From positions 372,001 to 436,000 of the forward strand of contig NZ_JACHYH010000001.1 in NCBI RefSeq assembly GCF_014192715.1: a stretch of 64,000 nucleotides of DNA. Direction: 5' to 3'. The notes under the pieces are model-generated. The model was not told the DNA's origin. It did not search any database and was given only the letters and a program-made list of their open reading frames with translations. This document shows positions 34,708 through 45,500 of this stretch, piece by piece. The position numbers and the translations under genes were made by a program. This DNA is from Luteibacter sp. Sphag1AF. Its GTDB lineage: Bacteria; Pseudomonadota; Gammaproteobacteria; Xanthomonadales; Rhodanobacteraceae. Every line of letters starts with the position of its first letter. The first letter of the stretch is position 1.

Positions 34708-35780
34708 TACGCGAGCGCCCCAACGACCAGCAACGACGGCGGCAGCAGGTTGGCCAGTAACGGCGGCATGCCGTACACCGTGCCGAAGTTCACCATCGCG
34801 CCCTGCAGGAAATACCAGCCGATAGCCAGAATGATGCCAATGAAAAGGCGCTTGCCCAAACCACCGGAACGCAGCGAGCCGAATGCAAACGGCATCGCGC
34901 AAAGCACCAGAATCAGCACATTGAAGCCAAACAGCACGCGACCCCAGAACGCCACCGAATACGCACCCGGATTCTGCCCGTTGCTTTCCAGATAACGCAT
35001 GTTGCGACGCAGGTCGCTCATCGACAGATATTCCGGACGGATGACCGACTGCTCCAGCACCCGCGGATTCAGATGGGAATTCCAGGTGGCCGACGGCGCA
35101 TTGGTCGAATGCACACCCGTGTTATCCAGCGTAGTGGTGCGCACATTGGCCATGACCCACTGATTGCCGTCATGCGACGCACTGTCTCCATGGGAGAACA
35201 CGCGCACCTGACCGTCATCCGTAAAGTCGAACACACGCACGTCAACCAGCTTGACCGTATCGTGCCCGTTTTCCTGTGTGGCGATGGCCGACTTGGCATT
35301 GATGAAAAGCTTGCCGTCACGCGCCCACAAGCCACTGCTGGTCGCGCCAAGGTTGCTCGACTTCATGCGCACCTGAATCGCCTGCGCGTGCTGATCGCCG
35401 TAAGGCGCAGCCGTTTCACCCATGACGATCACGCCAACAGTCAGCACGGCGATAACGCCCGCTGCCGAAGCGGCGATGCGCAGCTTGGACATGCCGGCTG
35501 CACGCAGCGCCGTAAGCTCGCCCGTGGCGGCAAGGCCGCCCAGACCCAGCAGGCCGCCAATCAGGGCCGCATTGCTGAACATCTGATACATGCGGCGCGG
35601 CACGGTCAGCGCGATGTACGCGATGGCGTCGTACAGCGTGAACCCGTTCTTGCCGATATTGCCAAGCTGGCGGATGAACTGGGTCAGCGCGTCGAAGCCG
35701 GTGAGCACCAGCCAGACAAGCAGCAGCGTGCCCAGAACGCTCATGGCGATCAGGCGGTCGGCGCGTTTGATGCCAAACAT
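34689..35780 (-). CDS. lptG: LPS export permease LptG
   Basis: 363 aa YjgP/YjgQ-family membrane subunit of the LptB2FG transporter that extracts LPS from the inner membrane. Membrane segments at ~10-30, ~60-80, ~98-118, a periplasmic beta-jellyroll (~130-270), and three C-terminal segments. LRAAGMSKLRIAASA is the coupling-helix region. Its first base is the last base of the lptF stop codon, so translation is coupled. The 3' end lies within an intergenic repeat. Confidence 0.95.
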   Translation of the reverse strand: MFGIKRADRLIAMSVLGTLLLVWLVLTGFDALTQFIRQLGNIGKNGFTLYDAIAYIALTVPRRMYQMFSNAALIGGLLGLGGLAATGELTALRAAGMSKLRIAASAAGVIAVLTVGVIVMGETAAPYGDQHAQAIQVRMKSSNLGATSSGLWARDGKLFINAKSAIATQENGHDTVKLVDVRVFDFTDDGQVRVFSHGDSASHDGNQWVMANVRTTTLDNTGVHSTNAPSATWNSHLNPRVLEQSVIRPEYLSMSDLRRNMRYLESNGQNPGAYSVAFWGRVLFGFNVLILVLCAMPFAFGSLRSGGLGKRLFIGIILAIGWYFLQGAMVNFGTVYGMPPLLANLLPPSLLVVGALAYFRRFG

Positions 35781-36886
35781 CAGGCCGCCCTCTTCGGAAG
35801 GCGACGCGGCGTGTTCTGGCGCCAGAAGAACCAGGCCGCCACGCCGAACACGATGGCATGCAACATCCAGATCGGCACCGACGTGTGCAGATTGCCCTTC
35901 AGAATCTGCGTGCGCGCGATGAGCTGCCAGATCACATAGAGGAAATAAGCCAGCACGGCCACGAGCAGACGGCCATAGCGCGCGTCGCGCGGCGCCTGAC
36001 GGGACATCGGCAGCACCATCATCATCAGCACCAGCGTGCTGACCGGCGCCGCCACGCGCGAAACAAATTCGCCGAGCGCATCGGGTGCGTGGTCGGTGAG
36101 CAATTGCAGGGTCGTGAGTTCGTGCGACGGATCGACGTCGTCATCATCGTCGCCCACCGTGGACAGCGACACATCGTTACGCTCGTATTTCATGCGGCGC
36201 CAGTTGTCGCCACCCAGCGGAATTTCAAACTGCCAGCCGTTGGACAGGCCGAGGAAGCGATTCACGCCATCGCTTTCCTGGAACATCTGACCCTTCTGGG
36301 CGCTGACCACACGAACCTGCGGATTGCCGTTGCCGTCCACCCGGTCGGTGGCGATGAAGGTCTTGCCCAGCTTCGTACCGTCGCGGCTGAGCGCATCCAC
36401 GAAAATGATGCCGCCCTTGCCGGGCAACTCGGTGAACCGGCCGGCATCGAGGCCCGCAGCGATGACCGAGCGATTGGCGGCGGCAATCAGCTGGTCGCTG
36501 GTGCGCGAGGCCAGGGGGCCCAGCCACAGGGAGACAGTGCCCACGGCGATGGTAGTGATGACGGCCAGCAGGGTCACCGGGCGCAGCATGCCGCGCGGGC
36601 CCATGCCCGAGGAAGCCAGCACGTGCATTTCGCTTTCGCGGTACATGCGGCCCAGGGCGATCAGCGTGCCCAGGAAAGCCGACATCGGCAGGAGCATGGA
36701 CAGGAGGTCCACCATCTGCAGGCCCAGCACCTGGAACATGATGGTGGGCTGGATACTGCCGTTAGCCACCTTCTGAAGCACGGTCGCGAACGCGCCGCCG
36801 GCGAAGATCACCAGCAGGACGGCGGCTGTGGCGAGCACGCCAGAGGCCAGCTCGCGAAGGAAGTATCGGTCGAGAATGCTCAGCAT
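35780..36886 (-). CDS. lptF: LPS export permease LptF
   Basis: 368 aa from ATG 36886 (MLSILDRYFLRELASG). Same architecture as LptG: segments ~12-35, ~55-78, ~98-120, periplasmic domain ~135-265, then three C-terminal segments (SRVAAPVSTLVLMMMVLPMS region onward). ASSGMGPRGMLRPVTLLA is the coupling helix. An upstream in-frame ATG at 36907 would add seven residues; neither start has a clear ribosome site. Divergent from pepA across about 100 bases, the usual gammaproteobacterial arrangement. Confidence 0.94.
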   Translation of the reverse strand: MLSILDRYFLRELASGVLATAAVLLVIFAGGAFATVLQKVANGSIQPTIMFQVLGLQMVDLLSMLLPMSAFLGTLIALGRMYRESEMHVLASSGMGPRGMLRPVTLLAVITTIAVGTVSLWLGPLASRTSDQLIAAANRSVIAAGLDAGRFTELPGKGGIIFVDALSRDGTKLGKTFIATDRVDGNGNPQVRVVSAQKGQMFQESDGVNRFLGLSNGWQFEIPLGGDNWRRMKYERNDVSLSTVGDDDDDVDPSHELTTLQLLTDHAPDALGEFVSRVAAPVSTLVLMMMVLPMSRQAPRDARYGRLLVAVLAYFLYVIWQLIARTQILKGNLHTSVPIWMLHAIVFGVAAWFFWRQNTPRRLPKRAA

Positions 36887-36983
36887 TTGGTAGAATTGCC
36901 GGTTCATGCCGGACCAGTCCCGGCCGACAAACCTCAAGTCTAGCTTGTCCGGCCCCCGGCAGGCTTTAGCAGGGCACGTATTT

Positions 36984-38474
36984 ATGACGCTCCAGTTCAG
37001 CCTTGGTTCCATCGCTCCCGAATCCGCCGAGACCGCCGTCGCCGTTGTCGGCGTCTATGAGAACGGCCTGCTGACCAGTGCCGCCGCCCGCGTGGACACG
37101 GCGGCCCACGGCGCCATCAAGCGCCTGGTCGAAAGCGGCGACGTCACCGGCAAGACCGGCTCGGTCACCACGCTGCTGCACCCCACGGGCATCACCGCCC
37201 AGCGCGTGCTGATTGTCGGCCTCGGCCCACAGAAGACCTTCGACGCCGCCCGCTTCCAGCGCGTGTGCCTCGAAGCCGGCCGTGCGCTGGGTCGTCTCCC
37301 GGTGACCGAAGCGGTGTCCTGGCTGTCGGAAATCGACGTCCCGGGCCGCGATGCCGCCTGGCGCGTGCGCGTTGCCGCCCTGGCTACCGACCACGCCGCC
37401 TACCGCTACACCGCCACCTTCAAGCCGCGCGAGAAGGCTGCCGCGCCGGAACTGGCCTCTATCGTCTTCGTGGCTCCGGGCGAAGCCTCGGCCGGATTGG
37501 ATCAGGCCCGCGCCATCGCCGAGGGCGTGCGCTTCGCCCGCGAGCTGGGCAACCTGCCGCCGAACATCTGCAACCCGGCCTACATCGCCGACCAGGCCCG
37601 CGCCTTTGCAGACGCCAACGAGGCCGTGACCTTTGAAGCCCTGGACCGCGACGCCATGGAAGCGGAGGGCTTCGGCTCGCTGCTGGCCGTGGGCCGTGGC
37701 TCGGCCAACCCGTCGCAGCTGGTCATCCTGCAATACCGCGGCGCCAGCGAGTCCGAGCGTCCCTACGCCTTCGTGGGCAAGGGCATCACGTTCGACACGG
37801 GCGGCGTCAGCCTGAAGCCCGGCCCGGGCATGGAAGAAATGAAGTTCGACATGTGCGGCGCCGCCGGCGTCCTGGGCGCCTTCGTGGCCGCCGTGCGCAT
37901 GAAGCTGCCGCTCAACCTGGTCTGCGTCGTGCCGGCGGTTGAAAACATGCCCGACGGCAACAGCTACCGCCCGGGTGACGTGCTGACCAGCCTGTCGGGC
38001 ATTACCATCGAAGTGCTGAACACGGATGCCGAGGGTCGCCTCATCCTGTGCGACGCCCTCACCTACACGGGCAAGCGTTTCGAGCCACACACCATCATTG
38101 ATGCGGCCACACTTACCGGTGCCTGCGTCGTGGCGCTGGGCAAGCACGCCAGCGGCCTGATGACCAAGGACGAAGAGCTGTCCGCCGAACTGCTGGCGGC
38201 CGGCGAGTCCACCCTCGACCGCGCATGGCGCCTGCCGCTGTGGGACGACTACCAGAGCCAGCTCGACTCCGGCTTCGCTGACGTCGCCAACATTGGCGGC
38301 AAGTACGCCGGCGCCATCACGGCCGGCTGCTTCCTTGCCCGCTTCACGGAAGGCCAGCGCTGGGCGCATCTGGACATCGCAGGCACGGCGTGGGACGAAG
38401 GCCGCAAGGGCATGGCCACGGGCCGTCCGGTGCCGCTGCTGGCCCAGTGGCTTCTCGACCGCGTCGCCGGCTGA
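36984..38474 (+). CDS. pepA: Leucyl aminopeptidase PepA
   Basis: 496 aa M17 metallopeptidase, hexameric cytosolic aminopeptidase. [29 protein letters not shown]-type metal and active-site Lys region, [14 protein letters not shown] signature, and C-terminal [17 protein letters not shown]. The N-terminal ~170 residues are the variable macro-like domain. ATG 36984 chosen; a possible -10 TAGAAT lies at 36891. In some relatives PepA also binds DNA. Followed by holC 13 bases later. Confidence 0.96.
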   Translation: MTLQFSLGSIAPESAETAVAVVGVYENGLLTSAAARVDTAAHGAIKRLVESGDVTGKTGSVTTLLHPTGITAQRVLIVGLGPQKTFDAARFQRVCLEAGRALGRLPVTEAVSWLSEIDVPGRDAAWRVRVAALATDHAAYRYTATFKPREKAAAPELASIVFVAPGEASAGLDQARAIAEGVRFARELGNLPPNICNPAYIADQARAFADANEAVTFEALDRDAMEAEGFGSLLAVGRGSANPSQLVILQYRGASESERPYAFVGKGITFDTGGVSLKPGPGMEEMKFDMCGAAGVLGAFVAAVRMKLPLNLVCVVPAVENMPDGNSYRPGDVLTSLSGITIEVLNTDAEGRLILCDALTYTGKRFEPHTIIDAATLTGACVVALGKHASGLMTKDEELSAELLAAGESTLDRAWRLPLWDDYQSQLDSGFADVANIGGKYAGAITAGCFLARFTEGQRWAHLDIAGTAWDEGRKGMATGRPVPLLAQWLLDRVAG

Positions 38475-38487
38475 GTTTCTGCACCCG

Positions 38488-38910
38488 ATGCGTCGCGCCG
38501 ACTTCTACCTGATCGACAAGCCGCGGTTCCGCGAGGACCCGCTGTTGCTGGTATGCGAACTGGCCCGCAAGGCCCATGCCGCTGGCCAGCCCACGCTGAT
38601 CCTCACGCGCGACTTCCCTCAGGCAGAAGCGGTGGATGAGTACCTGTGGTCCTTCGACGAAGATGCTTTCATCCCCCACCAGCTGGCGGGTGATGACGAC
38701 GACGAAGGCACGGCCGTGCTGATCGTGCCGCCCGGCGTGGACACGGCGGATCGCCCGCTGGTCATCAATCTGCGCGACACCTGCGCACCCGGTCAGTACG
38801 ACCGGGTGCTCGAAGTGGTGGCAGCTGATCCGGCAGAACGCGACGGCTCACGGGTGCGCTGGCAGGAATACAAGCGCGACGGCTTCGCTGTGGCCAAGCA
38901 CGACATGTAA
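38488..38910 (+). CDS. holC: DNA polymerase III subunit chi (HolC)
   Basis: 140 aa clamp-loader accessory protein that links psi and SSB and, in E. coli, also binds YoaA helicase. RADFYLIDKP, LLVCELARKAHAAGQP, VDEYLWSFDEDAFIPHQLAG and PLVINLRDTCAPGQYDRVLEVVAADP are HolC landmarks. The start is 13 bases after pepA, the conserved pepA-holC(-valS) context, although valS here lies upstream of lptFG instead. Confidence 0.93.
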   Translation: MRRADFYLIDKPRFREDPLLLVCELARKAHAAGQPTLILTRDFPQAEAVDEYLWSFDEDAFIPHQLAGDDDDEGTAVLIVPPGVDTADRPLVINLRDTCAPGQYDRVLEVVAADPAERDGSRVRWQEYKRDGFAVAKHDM

Positions 38911-38917
38911 GAAGGCA

Positions 38918-41900
38918 CTACGTCTTCCGGCCCGACAGCCCCGCAATGGCGCTGTCGAGGTCGCTGCCCCGAACGGGCTTGCGTAGAAACCCGTTCATGC
39001 CGGCTGCTTTTACCGCAGCTACTTCATCCCCGATGGATCGCGCACTGACTGCCAGAATGGGCAGATCGGCGTAGTGCTCCGTGCGTCGGACCAGCCTGGC
39101 CACCTGGAATCCATTGATGCCGGGCAAATCCAGATCCAGCAGCATCAGTTCGTAGCGCGCGCACGGCAACTCCGCCAGCGCGGCCAGCCCGTCGGCAACG
39201 TGTGTGACCCGATGCCCGGCAGATTCCAGCAGGCCCCGGATCACCTCTGCCACGGTGGCGTCATCTTCCACCAGCAACACCATGCGTGCCGCGCTCATGG
39301 ACCTCAGATCAGGCGTGGTCGCAGCGGTCAGCGCCGCACAGGTGCACGGCGTGAACGGAAGCGTCAGGCGAAAGCGGCTTCCGCCCTCGGGGCGAGAGTC
39401 GACCGTGATGGTTCCGCCCATCAACAGCGTGAGTTCGCGACAGATGGCCAACCCGAGACCACTGCCCAGCGCCTGCTGGGGTGAGGCGCCCTGCTCGAAG
39501 CGCTCGAACAGCCGTGCCCGCAGCGAATTGGCAATGCCAGGGCCCGTGTCCAGCACGTCGAATTGCATGCCTTCCTCGCTGCACGACAGATGCAGGGTGA
39601 CCGAACCGGTATCCGTGAACTTCACCGCATTGCCAAGCAGGTTTTGCAGTATCTGCCGCAGCCGCGCGCCGTCACCCTCAATGCGCACTGGCACTTCCGG
39701 CTCCACGTGCGCCTCCACGACCAGAGGCTTTTGCCGGGCCTGCGCGCGGGCCATCGCTATCACCTCATCGACCAGCGTCGTTACCGACACGCACTGCGAC
39801 TCCAGCACAAGACGGCGCGACTCGATCCTGGTGAGGTCCAGCGCCTCGTTGACGAGGCGCAGCAGAAGTTCACCGGAACGGCTCAACGCGTCAACGTAAC
39901 CGCGCTGCATGTCGGTCAACGGCGTGCGCCCCATGAGCTCGGCCATGCCAAGCACGCCCGTCATTGGCGTGCGGATTTCATGCCCCAGCGTCGCCATGAA
40001 GTCGGTTTTTGCGGAGTTCGCCTGCTCAGCCAGTTGCCTGCGCTGCTCCGCAAACTGGAGAAGCAGCGACTGACGCAGATGCCGTCGTGTCATCCCGATC
40101 ACCGCCAGCACGCTTGCCGTGGCGCACAAGGCATAGATGAGCCACGCCCACCAGCGCAGCCAGGGCGGGGATGCCACCAGCACGCGGATGGGACGCAAGA
40201 GATCGCCCGTCACGCCGTCGCGCCCTGCCCCCGACACAAACAACTGGTACTCACCCGCAGGGAGTTTTGCGAATTCCCGCGCACCCGCCTTGCCTACCGT
40301 CCACGACGACCGGTCTTCGTTGCGCTCCAGTCGAAAATTGTAGGTGTTGCCCTCCGGGTCCACGTACGAAAGCGCGCGCGCAGTCACGCGAAGGTCACTG
40401 TCATTCCAATCCAGATGCAGCGTATGACTGGTTAACGGCAGCTCGATGCGCTCCCCGCCACGAACGACGCTGACGCTGGAGATTTCCACGGGCGGACGGC
40501 GCGAGTGATCTGCCTGACGGTCGGGACGGAATCCGACGAGCCCGCCCAGGGTGCCTCCGTACATCGTGCCATCGGCCAGAAGAATGGTTGTGCCATTGGT
40601 GAACTCCGCACTGGACAGTCCATCCGCTTCCCCAAACGTGCGGATGCGGCCCGATCCCGAATCGAATCGCCAGATGCCGGTGGGTCCGTAGACCCAGAGG
40701 CGGCCGAGGGCATCCATGCGCAGGTTGAGAATGTCCGGCGCGGGCCACCCGTCGGCAGCCGTGAACGAGCGGTCGAGCGTCGCCTCGGAGCCAATGAACA
40801 GGTAGTGCTCCAGCGCATCCGGACGCGCCAGCCAGAAGCCGCCTTCATGGTGCTCGAAGGCGTTGACCCGCCCGGGCGTGACGCCAGGCACACGGATCAT
40901 CTGGCGACGACCATCGTCCCAGCGAAAAAGGCCTTCGGTGCTGGCATGCCACAGATGGCCGCCCACAAACTCCAGTTGATGGGTCTCCACAAGGCCACGT
41001 GCTGCCGACGCGAACGGCACCGGCGTGACCGCGAGCGAGTGTTCATCCACTGCCACCACACCACGTCCCGCTACTGCCGCCAGCATGCGACCGTCCGGGG
41101 CTTCGGCCAAGGCGGTGACCGCGCGATCCACTTTACTGATGGCCACCGGAGCACGCTGCGTCTGATCCCGCACAAACAGGCCCGATGCCGTGCCCACCCA
41201 CAGCCGTCCATCCATCGACTCGTGGAGTGCCTGGATGGACGACGTACCGACATCAAAGATACCGTCGGCGTGTCCCGTTGCCGGATCAAACCGACGTATC
41301 CACCCGCGCATGCCACCCAGCCACAGACGCGAATCGCCATGAGCTGCCAGCGCCATGATGGCGGCGCCCGGCAGGCTGAATGCATCGCCCTGCACATGCG
41401 TGAAGCGCGTGAAGTCATCCCATGCCGGGCCGATATAGGCCAGTCCGCCGTCGCTCAGCGCAAACCAGATGCCGTGCTCGTCGTCTTCCATGATCTGGCG
41501 AATGCTGCGCCCCGGCAGCCCGCCCCGTGATGACCATGCACCCTGCAACGGATGCACACGCCCGTGCCGGTCAAGAAGATGCAGACCGCTGGCCGTGGCC
41601 ACCCAGAGCAGGCCGTGGCGGTCGGCCAGTGAGGCGTCCACGGGCAACGGCGGCAACCGCGTATCGCGATGAGCCACTCCCCTCTCGTCCAGGCGATAGA
41701 GTCCGCGATTCGTGGCAAGGCGGATGCCGCCGGGCCCCGAATCAATACGATTCACCTGGTGCGGACCTTCGTCAGCGAATGCCACTGCCTGGGCCGTGTC
41801 GCCTGCCACCACGCTGAGGCCTGTTTGGTGCCCTACCCACAGACGACCATCGGACGCCGCACACAGGGACGTGACAGGCGAACCGGAAGGCAACGACAAC

Positions 41901-42418
41901 GCGATGCGGTCGAATCCGGTGCCATCGGCACGCATGCGTTGCAACGCGCCACGTTCGGTGGCCACCCAGATGGAGCCGTCCAGGGTCTGCGCCAGGGCGG
42001 TGACGTCTGCATCCGCCAGACTGCGTACGTCGTTGGCGTCATGCCGCCAGTAGCGGATATCGCCATCCACCGCGTCGTGTCGTTGCAGTCCGTGCGCGGA
42101 GCCACTCCATACCCGATCACTACTGTCCACCAGCAGCGCAGTGATCGCAGGTGCCTGGCCCACCGCACTACCACGCTGTTCAAATCGCACGCCGTCAAAA
42201 CGCGCAAGGCCCGCTGCGGTGCCAATCCAGAGAAAGCCACGCTGATCCTGCACCACCGAATGCACCTGCCGGCTGGGCAATCCCTGCGCCAGTCCATAAC
42301 TGCGGAATTGTGGCGTAGGCCGTGGCGCCACGGCGGTAGCCATACCCGCCGGCACCCACATACATGTGGCCACCACGAGCACAAAAAACAGCACGAACCA
42401 TCTCAACAAACGAGGCAT
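38918..42418 (-). CDS. Hybrid sensor kinase with two-component-regulator beta-propeller (paralogue 1)
   Basis: 1166 aa. Signal/membrane segment ~8-30, then ~12 Reg_prop-type blades (RGFLWIGTAAGLARFDG, GLLWVATASGLHLLDRHG, RLWLGGMRGWIRRFDP) forming periplasmic propellers, a Y_Y_Y domain (~690-760), a membrane segment (~WLRWWAWLIYALCATASVLAV), HisKA with MATLGHEIRTPMTGVLG, HATPase with NLLGNAVKF and GSGLGLAICREL, and a C-terminal receiver (LVEDDATVAEV, LMLLDLDLPGINGFQ, ILAVSARS). No DNA-binding or Hpt domain, so phosphate must pass to a separate protein. Very similar to the kinase at 42575; the gap between them (42419-42574) holds nothing obvious. Confidence 0.93.
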   Translation of the reverse strand: MPRLLRWFVLFFVLVVATCMWVPAGMATAVAPRPTPQFRSYGLAQGLPSRQVHSVVQDQRGFLWIGTAAGLARFDGVRFEQRGSAVGQAPAITALLVDSSDRVWSGSAHGLQRHDAVDGDIRYWRHDANDVRSLADADVTALAQTLDGSIWVATERGALQRMRADGTGFDRIALSLPSGSPVTSLCAASDGRLWVGHQTGLSVVAGDTAQAVAFADEGPHQVNRIDSGPGGIRLATNRGLYRLDERGVAHRDTRLPPLPVDASLADRHGLLWVATASGLHLLDRHGRVHPLQGAWSSRGGLPGRSIRQIMEDDEHGIWFALSDGGLAYIGPAWDDFTRFTHVQGDAFSLPGAAIMALAAHGDSRLWLGGMRGWIRRFDPATGHADGIFDVGTSSIQALHESMDGRLWVGTASGLFVRDQTQRAPVAISKVDRAVTALAEAPDGRMLAAVAGRGVVAVDEHSLAVTPVPFASAARGLVETHQLEFVGGHLWHASTEGLFRWDDGRRQMIRVPGVTPGRVNAFEHHEGGFWLARPDALEHYLFIGSEATLDRSFTAADGWPAPDILNLRMDALGRLWVYGPTGIWRFDSGSGRIRTFGEADGLSSAEFTNGTTILLADGTMYGGTLGGLVGFRPDRQADHSRRPPVEISSVSVVRGGERIELPLTSHTLHLDWNDSDLRVTARALSYVDPEGNTYNFRLERNEDRSSWTVGKAGAREFAKLPAGEYQLFVSGAGRDGVTGDLLRPIRVLVASPPWLRWWAWLIYALCATASVLAVIGMTRRHLRQSLLLQFAEQRRQLAEQANSAKTDFMATLGHEIRTPMTGVLGMAELMGRTPLTDMQRGYVDALSRSGELLLRLVNEALDLTRIESRRLVLESQCVSVTTLVDEVIAMARAQARQKPLVVEAHVEPEVPVRIEGDGARLRQILQNLLGNAVKFTDTGSVTLHLSCSEEGMQFDVLDTGPGIANSLRARLFERFEQGASPQQALGSGLGLAICRELTLLMGGTITVDSRPEGGSRFRLTLPFTPCTCAALTAATTPDLRSMSAARMVLLVEDDATVAEVIRGLLESAGHRVTHVADGLAALAELPCARYELMLLDLDLPGINGFQVARLVRRTEHYADLPILAVSARSIGDEVAAVKAAGMNGFLRKPVRGSDLDSAIAGLSGRKT

Positions 42419-42574
42419 TGCAAATCCTTATGCGCCTTGCGTCATGCTGGCACTGAGCTGATTGCATGACGGCTTACACCCAAGCATCGTGCCTGCTGCC
42501 GTCACACAAATATTCCGGCGCACGTCCCGGAATGATGTAGGAAAAGCACCGCACGTGCGCGATGTGAAAAAACA

Positions 42575-45500
42575 CTACAACGCGTGGTGTTGGCGGGACG
42601 CCACCCTGGCGAGCAGCGCATCAAGCGCGACCATCGACACCGGCTTGCGAAGAAACCCATTCATCCCGGCCTCTTCTGTGACCTGCGTCTCGTCGCCTAC
42701 GGAACGCGCGCTCACAGCAATGATCGGGAGCGCACCGGCATCGTGCGTGAGTCGCATCATGCGACTGACCTGAAAACCGTCCACACACGGAAGATCAAGA
42801 TCGAGCAGCACCAGGTCATGTCGGCCGCACGCCAGTTCGGCCAGCGCGGCCAGTCCATCGGTGGCCCGGACGACGTGGTGTCCACGCTGCTCAAGAAGCG
42901 TGGCCATCCATTCCATGGTGGCAGGATCATCCTCCACCAGCAGGATGGATCGCCGCGTCACAGCAGGCGTGGCTGGCGACGCCGGGACCGCCGCGCCTCC
43001 AGCAGGTACATCGCACTTGCAGGCTTGCAGGGGCAGATGCACGCGAAAGCGACTGCCTTTGCCGACGGTGCTGAAGAGTTCGATGTGACCACCCATCAGG
43101 CAGGCAAGCTCGCGGCAGATGGCAAGCCCCAGACCCACACCGGCCCGCCCCTGCGGTGACGCGCCCTGCTCAAACCGCCCGAACAGACGGGCATGTTGCT
43201 CCGCCGCAATGCCAGGGCCGGTATCGCATACATCAAAGACCACCGCACCCGCATGCCCGGACACATGCAGCCCCACTGACCCACGCTCGGTGAACTTCAC
43301 GGCGTTGTTCAGCAGATTCTGCAAGATCTGACGAATTCGCGTGGGATCGGCGCGAACGATGGCGGGCACCGTATCATCCATATGGACGTCCATATGAAGA
43401 CGCTTCCCTGCCACCGAGGCGCGGGTCAGCTCAGTGACCTCGCCGATGATGGCGCGAAGTGAGCAGCACTCGTTTTCCAGCACCAGTTGCCGCGCCTCGA
43501 TGCGCGCCAGATCGAGCGTCTCGTCCACCAGCCGAAGCAGCCAGGCCCCGGAACGACGTACCGTGTCGACATAGTGTTGCTGCTTTGCGTCCAGCGGCGT
43601 CCGCGCCAGCAGTTCCGCCATGCCCAGCATGCCGGTCATCGGCGTGCGTATTTCATGACCGAGCGTCGCCATGAAATCGGTCTTCGCCTGATTCGCCGCC
43701 ACGGCGAGCACGCTTTGCTGTTGTGCAAGACGCAGCGAAACGCGCCGGTCGTGACGGCTGCACCACAGCCGTGACACACCAAAAATCAACGCCAGCACGA
43801 AAGCGGCGTAAGCGGCCCACGCCCACCAGCGCATCCACGGTGGTGCGTCGATAATCACGACCAGCGGGTCGGCCAGCTCACCGGTCATGCCATCGCCGCC
43901 CGTGCCGCGTATCCGCAGGGTGTAATGGCCGGCCGGCAGCCGGTCGAAATCCTGCACGCCGTCGTGACCCGTATACGACGCCTCCTCACCACGCCGTCCG
44001 CTCAGGCTGAACTCGTGCCAATGCCGGGCGGGATCAACGAACGACAGCGTGCGCGCGGTAATGCGGAGGTCGCGATCATCCCAGCGCATGGCCACCGTCC
44101 CGTTGTGCACGGGAAGCGTCACGCGCGTTTCCCCGCGCATGACGCTCGCCTCGATCAACTGCACGGGTGGAAGCTGCCGATGATCGCCAGGGCGATCGGG
44201 ACGGAAACCGACCACGCCACCCAGGGTCGCTCCGTATACGGTTCCATCGTTCAGACGCACGGTGGAGCCACTGGTGAATTCCACGCTCACTGCGTCGTTG
44301 CCCACGCCCATGCTGCGAAATGCGCCGGAGAACGGATCAAAGCGCCAGCCGCCTGTATGCGCGTAGACCCACAGCCGGCCAAATCCATCCGTGCTCAGGC
44401 CAAGCACTTCGGTCGTCGGCCAGCCCTGAAGCGACGTCACCGATGTATCCCTGACCGCCCGATTGCCATCCCAGCGATAGTGTTCAAGCGCCGCGGGCCG
44501 GGCCAGCCAGAAGCCGGTGGCGTCAGGCTCCACGGCATGGGTTCTGCCCGCCTCCACCCCGTCGACGAAACGCATCTGTCCGGTCGACGGGTCCCACCGC
44601 GCAATGCCCGCCACACTGGCCTGCCACAGCGTATCGTTCGCAAAGGTCAGTTCGCGGGTCTCATGCTGCCCCTGGCGTGGTTCGCGGTAGTACAGCGGCG
44701 TTGCGGTGAGAGATCGGGTATCCACACGGAACACGCCGTCCACTGCCGAGGCGACAAACAGCGTGCCGTCCGGCGCTTCCACAATGTGAGTGATGGCGCG
44801 TCGCAGAAATCCTGGCGCAACGCGACGTACGCCGGCTGGCCCGCGCACGTGCAGTCCATCCGACGTGCCCGCCCAGACGCGGCCATCCCGGGTTTCGTGC
44901 AGCACATCAATGCGCGCGTCTCCCATCGTGGCGGATGGACTGACCCGGCCAGTTGCCGGATCCAGCAGGCGCAGCGAACCGCGCATGCCGCCCACCCAGA
45001 GGCTGTCGCCACGATGCGCGGCCACGGCGGTAACCGCGACGCCCGACAGCCCGTACGCGTCTGCGAACACATCGGTGAAGCGGGTGAAGTCGTCCCAGAA
45101 GGGCGGCAGATACGCAAGACCGCCATCGGTCAGTGCGAACCACAGCCCGTGCTCATGATCTTCCATGATCTGACGCACCGCCTGTCCAGGCAGCGCACCA
45201 CGCCCCGACTGCCCACCATCGACGAGGCTGGTGCGTCCATCGACGTCCTGAACGTGCAGGCCGCGCTCCGTCGCAATCCAGCGCATGCCGTGCGCATCAT
45301 CGAACGACGCATCCATGGCGATGGAAGGCAGATCGGTATCGCGCTGGGCGATGCCGTTGATGAGGCGATAGAGACCGCGTTCGGTGGCGATGCGGATGTC
45401 GCGATGGTCACCATCAATGCGGTTGACGGAAGGCGAGGTGTCGTCTCCAAACGGAATGCGCGTCATGCGCCCGTCGCTGCCAATACGCTCCAGCCCCGAT